A model generated the notes under the pieces. The model had not been told where the DNA came from and searched no databases. It saw nothing but the letters and a program-made list of their open reading frames with translations. Made by a program: the position numbers and the translations under genes. From positions 9,095,011 to 9,159,010 of the forward strand of contig JAQFVV010006221.1 in NCBI GenBank assembly GCA_028023455.1: a stretch of 64,000 nt of DNA, read 5' to 3'. This DNA comes from Epiperipatus broadwayi (Eukaryota > Onychophora > Udeonychophora > Euonychophora > Peripatidae). Of the stretch, positions 57,987 through 64,000 are shown piece by piece (the first letter of the stretch is position 1; every line of letters starts with the position of its first letter).

Positions 57987-58289
57987 AGAAGAATTTCATG
58001 CCCAACCAATGGATGTAGAGTATATTATGGAGAGACCTGTGCCAACATCACCACCAGAACATCTCAATTTCACTATTTATACAGAAGAGCTCTAAACAAT
58101 ACTGAAAACAAATCCATAATCTTCAAGCACCAAAAAACAACAGGCCACATGTTCAAACCCACTTTGGCTAGGGCATTGTGCACTGAGCGTAATGATATGA
58201 AACAAAAAATAAAGGAGGCATGCTTCATTGCAAATGACAACTATGCAATAAACCAAAAAGAATTGTGCTTTGCAATCTCTAGAAAATGA
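57987..58289 (+). pseudogene. Penelope-like GIY-YIG endonuclease fragment
   Basis: A 100-codon frame to TGA at 58287 reads ISCPTNGCRVYYGETCANIT, then RTSQFHYLYRR, IIFKHQKTTGH, then KIKEACFIANDNYAINQKEL and ISRK. It shares the C-x(4)-C, YYGET, FxH-x(4)-GH and KIKEA landmarks with the copy at 56329-56853, but its sequence is diverged enough to be another Penelope family. The start is only the truncation point. The 3' region to about 58440 is non-coding and mirrors 57718-57800. Confidence 0.82.
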
Positions 58290-58440
58290 TCTATATGAAA
58301 GAAAATTTGAATAAATTTTGCATAAATTATTGCCAAACTTTGTTTAAAATCTCAATGTAAGCTGACACTCCCAAGACAGGCTATAAATATGGAGACCTAT
58401 GGTTCACTTTTTTGCATAAAGTACAATTTAAAACTTAATA
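58290..58440 (+). repeat. Penelope 3' non-coding end
   Basis: Contains TTGAATAAATTTTGCATAAA, CTCAATGTAAGCTGACACTC and ATGGAGACCTATGGTTCAC. It is repeated at 63790-63980 and, inverted, at 57718-57860. Confidence 0.75.
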
Positions 58441-58959
58441 TTGATTGAAGTATATAATTTATGAAGTACTGAATAAAAAAATAATTTATTATGCACACTG
58501 CTACTATTTTTAAAAATAAATAATTTATTCTATTTGATAATTTTTAATAGTTTCAAGTAATTTATAAAACACTGAAAAAAAGTCAGATTTTTTTAAATTA
58601 TTGTATGTTGACATTTTAATATAAATAATGTGATGTTACAGCTTGTGTTTACCTTTATTGATTTATTGCTTAAATTGAGCTAAGAACCATACAACACAAA
58701 TCCATAACCTATATATAATATATAAAGGACAAGTAGACAATAGATAAATAAAAGATAGAAATATATATATATATATTTTTACTACTGGAGAAAGTTTACC
58801 TTTTTATATTTACTGTAAGTGGATATTTTTTAGAAGATAAATAAGAAGAACCTATCTCTTGTGCTTATTTATTTTATTTCTTATATTTAGCCTTTCTTTT
58901 TATTATCATATCCATATTAGTATTTTAGTTAATTAATGGAGGTTAATACATTTAAAATC
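58441..58959. other. AT-rich stretch, nothing recognised
   Basis: A short (AT)n tract at about 58760-58780. Nothing else. Confidence 0.4.
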
Positions 58960-59300
58960 AGGCAAATACTCATACCATTTTAAAATTTTCTTTCTCAAAT
59001 GTTAATTAAATATATTTAAAACTTACTTCTTCATGTGAGAATATAAGGGAAATGTTAAAAGTTGATCAAATTCAGTAATAATTTTCTTTCTCTAACTACA
59101 ACATTTTAAATTTTACTTTTTCAAGTGTTAAATATATTTGAACTAACATCCCTAAAAGTTTACCAAATTCAGTAGTATTTCTTTTGTTATATCCGTGCTG
59201 GATTAAATTTATATTTAAATTAAAATCCTAAAAATTTATCAAATTCATTATTTTAATTAATATAAATTATCATTTTTCAAATGAAAAATTTAAATATGTG
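58960..59300. repeat. degenerate tandem units, ~100-120 bp
   Basis: The phrase (A)GTT(G/T)A(C/T)CAAATTCA with TTTCTTT and TAAATATATTT(A/G)AA recurs near 59063, 59157 and 59238 with drifting spacing. Weakly supported array. Confidence 0.4.
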
Positions 59301-59430
59301 GTACAAATGTAATTTAATTAATTTAAAATATATTTACCTTGTTCTACCAAAAACTATACTTTGCATTTTAAAAAATTTTCTAATCAGAGCTGCTCATTTT
59401 TTGTTTTTTTTTTATGATGACGTTTATATG

Positions 59431-59917
59431 ATATAGATCAGGGGTGTCCAACAAGTCGATCGTGATCCACCGATCGATCGCAAAGCCATTTTTGGTCAAT
59501 CACGTGGCCAATCTGGCAAGATCCGTCGGGTAACAAGTGAAACAAATTAAGTCAAGATTTTCAACTTTGTTTTGTTATTTTTGTTTTTATTCTAATTTTT
59601 TTTCCAATTCTAGATAGGTGAAGTCCACTAAGCAGGATCATTATTGAAAATAATATTTTTAATCTTGATTTAGTGCAGCTAATTTGAATTAATAAATATT
59701 GTTAATAATTACTCATGTTGCTGTAATTCCCCCCGACATGAGTTTTTTGGCCCTATAAATAATTGTTATCCTTTACTAGGTAGATATATAAAAATAGTAT
59801 GTATTTCACACCTCCCTCCAATTAGATTACGCCTATGACTACAAGTCGATCGCAACACATTTTAAAAATAAAAAGTAGATCTTATGAACACAAAAGTTGG
59901 CCACCCCTGATATAGAT
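59431..59917. mobile_element. complete hAT-type MITE with 8-bp TSD
   Basis: Element 59439-59909 (471 bp) begins CAGGGGTGTCCAAC and ends GTTGGCCACCCCTG, 13/14 complementary. It is flanked by ATATAGAT at 59431-59438 and 59910-59917, a perfect 8-bp target duplication. CA(G)GGGTG-type ends and the 8-bp duplication are diagnostic for hAT. Subterminal AAGTCGATCGTGATCC / AAGTCGATCGCAACAC blocks could be transposase-binding repeats. No transposase frame. Confidence 0.92.
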
Positions 59918-61255
59918 CTTTCATGCATTTTTATATTACAAATTGCAATATTTTAAAAAACAATTAAAGCAAACATTTGTATGCTAGTAAAATTATATAC
60001 AAAAAAAGGAAAAAAAAATCATGCAAAATTCTTCAAGATTAGTTCAACATTTGCTGACAAACAAATAAACTTTCACATTTATATAATATAGATATCAATT
60101 TACATTTATAGGTAGATTTTTAAAACATGCGCATAAGCATGATGACAAATACAATGATAATAGTTTTTTAAGGTAAAATGGTAGTTCCAATCTGGTAAAA
60201 TTGGAATTGAAAAAGAAGTATAATAAATGATTTATCTAGAGTACAGCTCTGTATAAAATATAAACTTGAATGGCTAAAAAACAAATGAGATTTATGAACT
60301 AGTAAGAAACACATAAATATTAAAATAAGGAATAATTGAAAAAGCATACAGAAACTTAAAATATTGAAGTATAACTACAAGAAAATGTGACAATATGATT
60401 CTAAACAATCATTATTAATTTTTAAAAAAGGGCAAAAATATAAATTTTTGAAGATGATATATTGGGATGATGGGCTATGACACAAAAGTAAAAAATATTA
60501 TTACATATGGAAATGAGATTATCAGTTTAAAAAAAGAATAAGAAATGGAATTGAAGGTGCAGAAATGGATTACTGGTGAAGATCTACAAAAAAGTTAAAG
60601 ATAAGTAATAAAAAAGTTGAGAAGTAATGATTATTGAATGCATCATAGTAAATGAAATCACAAGAAGATAATTGGAATGTCATGAACATTTGCAGAGGGT
60701 GTCTGAGGAAAGATTATCTAAATAAATAAACACTATCATAAAAGAGAGAAAGAAGGATAACAAAAATAGTTAGTAAAAAAAAAAATAGATAAATTGAAAA
60801 AAACAAAGAAGTTTCTAGGAAGATTAATGGAATAACAAAAGGCAGAGTAATTAGGAATTGAAAGATATCACAGAGCATAGAACATAGGTTAAAAGATTTA
60901 TATATGTGCACAGAATTATAAATGCTTAATATATAATCTCAACAATCCAAAGATACAGGTTTGACTTTAATGATTCATCATAGAAATATATGATTTATCA
61001 TTTTAAATATGCACTCGTATTTCCAATTGGCAATCATATTGAAAGAGAAAAGTAATAATAGGAATAACTATTCTACATCTAAATACAGAAAAAAAACTGA
61101 CTTCATTTTTCTTTTATATATATAAAATGAAATATAAGTATATAAGTAGACAAGTAGACAATTATTAATTACAATAAGAGAGAAAACCTGAAAACTGAAA
61201 CTCCAGATGAGATTTGAAAAATATTTTACCAAATCTAATTAATATCCTTTGATTT
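59918..61255. other. AT-rich, A-rich stretch, no gene recognised
   Basis: The plus strand at 60350-60900 is markedly A- and G-rich (AAAGAATAAGAAATGGAATT), which creates a long hydrophobic minus-strand frame (60714-60911) that is not called. Confidence 0.35.
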
Positions 61256-61800
61256 AGATATGTCAAATTTTCTGCACTCAAAATTTTGATACCAACCACT
61301 TCAAATAAATGCATTAATTATTATTAAAAGTTGTTTATTAAAGATTATCCCTAGCCCAGATATAAAATTTTAACTCCCAGTTAAAAGTTAATATATCTAC
61401 TTTTAAAGCTAACGTAAACAAACGAAAGAATTCAACTTCATATCTCTTTTTGAATGTGTAACTGCCTTTTAGACATATTTCACACTTCCACTACACCATT
61501 CATATTTGAAATATACAAAGAAAAGACATTTAAAAAAAGCAATCAAGATCTCCAAAATACATTTCATGCTGAATTACACTTGACCTGCAACACAATGTCT
61601 TACTCATATCTTTCTTATTTGTTCAGTATTTATCAATACCAAATTATTACACTTTGATAGAAATATCAAACTTTTTGTAGATATAATTACTTCAGACAAA
61701 TGTGTTACTGATTATTACTCATCATTTATTAAAGTAGAGATTATCCATAGTTTAGATATAATTTTTAGCCACTATTAAAGATAAATACATAATTCAATTT
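61256..61800 (+). repeat. two diverged ~400-bp tandem units
   Basis: Unit 1 from 61262 (TGTCAAATTTTCTGCACTC ... CCACTTCAAATAAATG ... TTATTAAAGATTATCC) and unit 2 from 61664 (TATCAAACTTTTTGTAG ... CTTCAGACAAATGTG ... TTATTAAAGTAGAGATTATC). Spacing is about 402 bp. The same block is found once at 27085-27250. Confidence 0.6.
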
Positions 61801-61889
61801 TATCTCCTTTTTTTTCATGTATACTGTTTTTAAGATATGTTTTCAGAATGTATGTTTTGGGTAGAAGTTTTTAAATATATCTAAAAACA

Positions 61890-62405
61890 TTAGTACAGAT
61901 GGAAACATAATGGATGAAATTAATCATAGAATTAAACTTGGTTGGAGTGCTTTTGGTAGAAATAACTTGATACTAAAAGGAAATATGCCTATGTGTTTGA
62001 AAAGGAAGGTTTTTAATAAATGTGTTTTACCAGTTCTTACTTATGGATCTGAGACTTGGACACTTAATAGATGAGCAATACAGAGACTTCAGACCACTCA
62101 AAGAAATATGGAGAAATGCATACTGGGAGTAATAAGAAGAGATCGAAAACACAATATATGGGTAAGAGAACAAACAGGTGTTAGTGATCTCATTGAAAAA
62201 ATTAAAAGACTGAAGTGGAGTTGTATCTGAACATATTGCTAGAAGAAATGATAATAGATGGACAATTGAAATCTTGAACTGGATTCCAAGAGATTGTAAA
62301 AGTGTGCAGGGGTGATGTGGAGAAGATAAGCTAAAGATCGGAGATGGATTGAACTTGGAGAGACCATCCTGCAGTGGATTGATAATGGTTGATGATGATG
62401 ATATA
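61890..62405 (+). pseudogene. RTE-type LINE C-terminus and (GAT)n end (R4)
   Basis: Best RTE copy in the window. In frame from 61895: DGNIMDEINHRIKLGWSAFG, RNNLILKGNMPMCLKRKVFN, KCVLPVLTYGSETWTLNR then a stop; later QRNMEKCILGVIRRDRKHNI, WVREQTGVSDLIEKIKRLKW with frame breaks. The tail ILNWIPRDCK and GLMM-like ending is followed by GATGATGATGATA. LTYGSETW and the RRDR...IRRLKWxWxGHIAR order are RTE-clade C-terminal landmarks. 5'-truncated and carrying a few stops. Confidence 0.85.
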
Positions 62406-63332
62406 ATAATTTAGACACCTATTTTTTTTATATTATGATTTTTGCATTACTTTATGATTTGTGATTGATATATGCATATAGACCTACACACACACACTAT
62501 AGAAATACACTTTTTTATTTACAAAATCAAGAAATTTATTTGTTTTAAAATTAAAATTTATCAACTTGAATGACAGTGATTAGCTTTTATTGCATTTTAT
62601 TATTATTTATTTTTAGAATGCAAAATGAATAAAATACTAAAATTTAAACTCACATAAACCAAAAATATATTTTTATCTTTCTAGTAGAAATATAATTTTT
62701 AAAATATTATATTTCAAAGTTTAAATAAATAAAATATTTACGTGCTTAAAAAATAAAAATAAATCTAATTTTCCACTTTATTGTATTCATGTAGGCAGAT
62801 TATGTAATTATACCCAAGCGATATCACACGATCATCATCATACCAGTCATCATTATAACCCAATATCATCAGTTTTAGCCACACTCTAACAATTCTATCA
62901 TCTTAAATTTAGAATTATATTATAACTTTTAATAAACTTTATATCATTAAGATATATATAATTAAGATCATGAGTTTATTCCTAAAACAACATAATGATT
63001 ATTATAATGAAATTTTTTAAAAATGAATTCTTCATTGTCTATATTTTTGATTGGGATTAAAATCTCTATAAAAAAAGAGCTACTTTTTTTTTTCTTTCGT
63101 TCCACAAGCATAAAAGATTTCATCCAAGACTTAATTGCAGAAATCCAAAGCTTTTTTGTGTTTTTTTATGCAAAAGATGGCCATATATTCTAAAGATTAT
63201 TATAGTATCTATATGGTAACTCAGAAAGTTAATCAAACAAATAATAATAATAAAAATTAACATCTTTTACTTTTTAAATATATTATTCTTATATCTTCTT
63301 TACTTTTTTTGCATTCCTTCATATATTCATAT
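62406..63332. other. AT-rich stretch, nothing recognised
   Basis: No feature recognised. A T-rich tract at 63084-63098. Confidence 0.35.
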
Positions 63333-63640
63333 ATATTACTTTTTAAAAATCTCCACATATACACTCTAATGCAAATTTTTTTAAATATAATTCCTTTAAT
63401 TTTCTAACAGTTTCAACTGAACTGCAGTCTTCATCAGAGCATTTGCATAACCTTCCTCTTTTTTTTTAAAAAAATTTTTTTTATGTTTATTTAGTTATAA
63501 ATTTTTTAAAAAAGAGAGAATGGTTATGCAAATACTCTGATGAAGACTGCAGGACAGTTGAAACTGTTAGAAAATTAAAGGAATTATATTAAAAAAATTG
63601 CATTAGAATGTATATGTGGAGATTTATAAAAAATAATATA
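63333..63640. repeat. long hairpin repeat (~300 bp)
   Basis: TTTTTAAAAATCTCCACATA on the left mirrors TATGTGGAGATTTATAAAAA on the right. TTCCTTTAATTTTCTAACAG, TTTCAACTGAACTGCAGTCT and ATCAGAGCATTTGCATAACC also mirror the right arm. The right arm reads CTCTGATGAAGACTGCAG followed by AGTTGAAACTG. The loop is T/A-rich (63455-63510). Confidence 0.75.
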
Positions 63641-63736
63641 AATCTTTTACTTTTTGGAGACATATTTAAAATGTATCTGCTTTTTAATAATATCAGAAAA
63701 TAATTATTTTTACTTACACATTATTATTCTAATCAA

Positions 63737-64000
63737 GCAATAAACCAAAAAGAATCGTGCTTTGCAATCTCCAGAAAATGGTCTTTATGAAAAAAAACTT
63801 TGAATAAATTTTGCATAAATTATCACTAAATTTTGCTTAAAATCTCAATGTAAGTCGACACTCCCAAAATAGGTTATGAATATGGAGACTTAAGTTCTCT
63901 GAAAGTGCTCAGCCGTATAATTTTCTAATAATACTAAGCTTCACTTTTTTGTGTAAAGCGCAATTTAAAACTCTAACCAATAAATGAAATTTTATTTCAC
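63737..64000 (+). pseudogene. Penelope-like element 3' end (window edge)
   Basis: Starts with the last endonuclease codons (QAINQKESCFAISRKW), then a stop and the 3' non-coding end seen at 58290-58440 (TTGAATAAATTTTGCATAAA, ATGTAAGTCGACACTCCC). It continues with CCGTATAATTTTCTAATAAT, AGCTTCACTTTTTTGTG, which also closes the inverted copy at 57718-57770. 5'-truncated; its 3' end may lie beyond the window. Confidence 0.78.

Noticed and set aside
1-64000. CRISPR array, bacterial operons or ribosome binding sites
   Set aside because: No regular short direct repeats with unique spacers and no prokaryotic gene organisation. All mobile elements are of eukaryotic type.

Overview
The window reads as a very AT-rich, repeat-dense, intergenic or long-intronic stretch of an animal nuclear genome. 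I found no complete host protein-coding gene, no rRNA and no convincing functional tRNA gene. Everything recognisable is mobile DNA or its debris: 5'-truncated non-LTR retrotransposons of three kinds, Penelope-like elements with GIY-YIG endonuclease domains, short tRNA-derived SINEs with target-site duplications, hAT-type and TTAA-specific (piggyBac-like) non-autonomous DNA transposons, and many fold-back (long inverted repeat) elements. A 187-bp copy of a SPIN-type hAT miniature element is present. SPIN is known for patchy horizontal transfer among tetrapods, a planarian, a triatomine bug and a pond snail. Together with the Penelope and RTE content this fits an invertebrate (arthropod, mollusc or flatworm grade), but I cannot name the species.

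Layout. 1-9 kb: small inverted-repeat elements at 1.55, 2.33 and 2.88 kb, a Penelope endonuclease remnant at 4.56 kb, an RTE remnant at 5.8 kb, a 0.5-kb fold-back element at 7.05 kb and a tRNA-Gly-derived SINE at 7.93 kb. 9-21 kb: a hAT-like MITE with 8-bp duplications (8984-9364) followed by a ~118-bp tandem array; a long palindrome at 10.6 kb; a possible Tigger-like fragment cut by a piggyBac-like MITE (11.6-12.3 kb); SINEs at 15.3 and 20.2 kb; a LINE 3' end with a CX2CX8HX4C motif at 17 kb; RTE debris at 19 kb; and a second copy of the 7-kb fold-back family at 20.7 kb. 21-34 kb: several copies of a fold-back family ending in GGGATTTGAAC, a (GA)34 microsatellite, a SINE, a near-perfect palindrome at 29.1 kb and a second LINE family at 30.3 kb. 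34-50 kb: the second full-length piggyBac-like MITE, direct repeats, two more copies of the first LINE, palindromes at 39.3, 40.4 and 44.7 kb, a SINE nested in a hairpin element at 42.2-42.5 kb, a LINE 3' end at 42.8 kb, an RTE end at 47.25 kb and SPIN at 47.65 kb. 50-64 kb: a ~2.9-kb C-poor, G- and A-rich block of unknown nature; a striking 1.25-kb palindromic transposon (53870-55115) with 8-bp target duplications; a hairpin with 14-bp direct repeats; the best-preserved Penelope endonuclease (56.3-56.9 kb); a tail-to-tail Penelope pair (57.7-58.4 kb); a complete 471-bp hAT MITE (59439-59909); ~0.4-kb tandem units; another RTE end; and a Penelope 3' end running to the window edge.

The repeats interact. 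LINE-type machinery would account for the SINE target duplications. Two copies of one LINE stop abruptly at the same MITE family. SINEs and MITEs are nested. No genes appear to cooperate in a pathway. Boundaries of degenerate repeats are approximate (tens of bp) unless a target duplication is stated.
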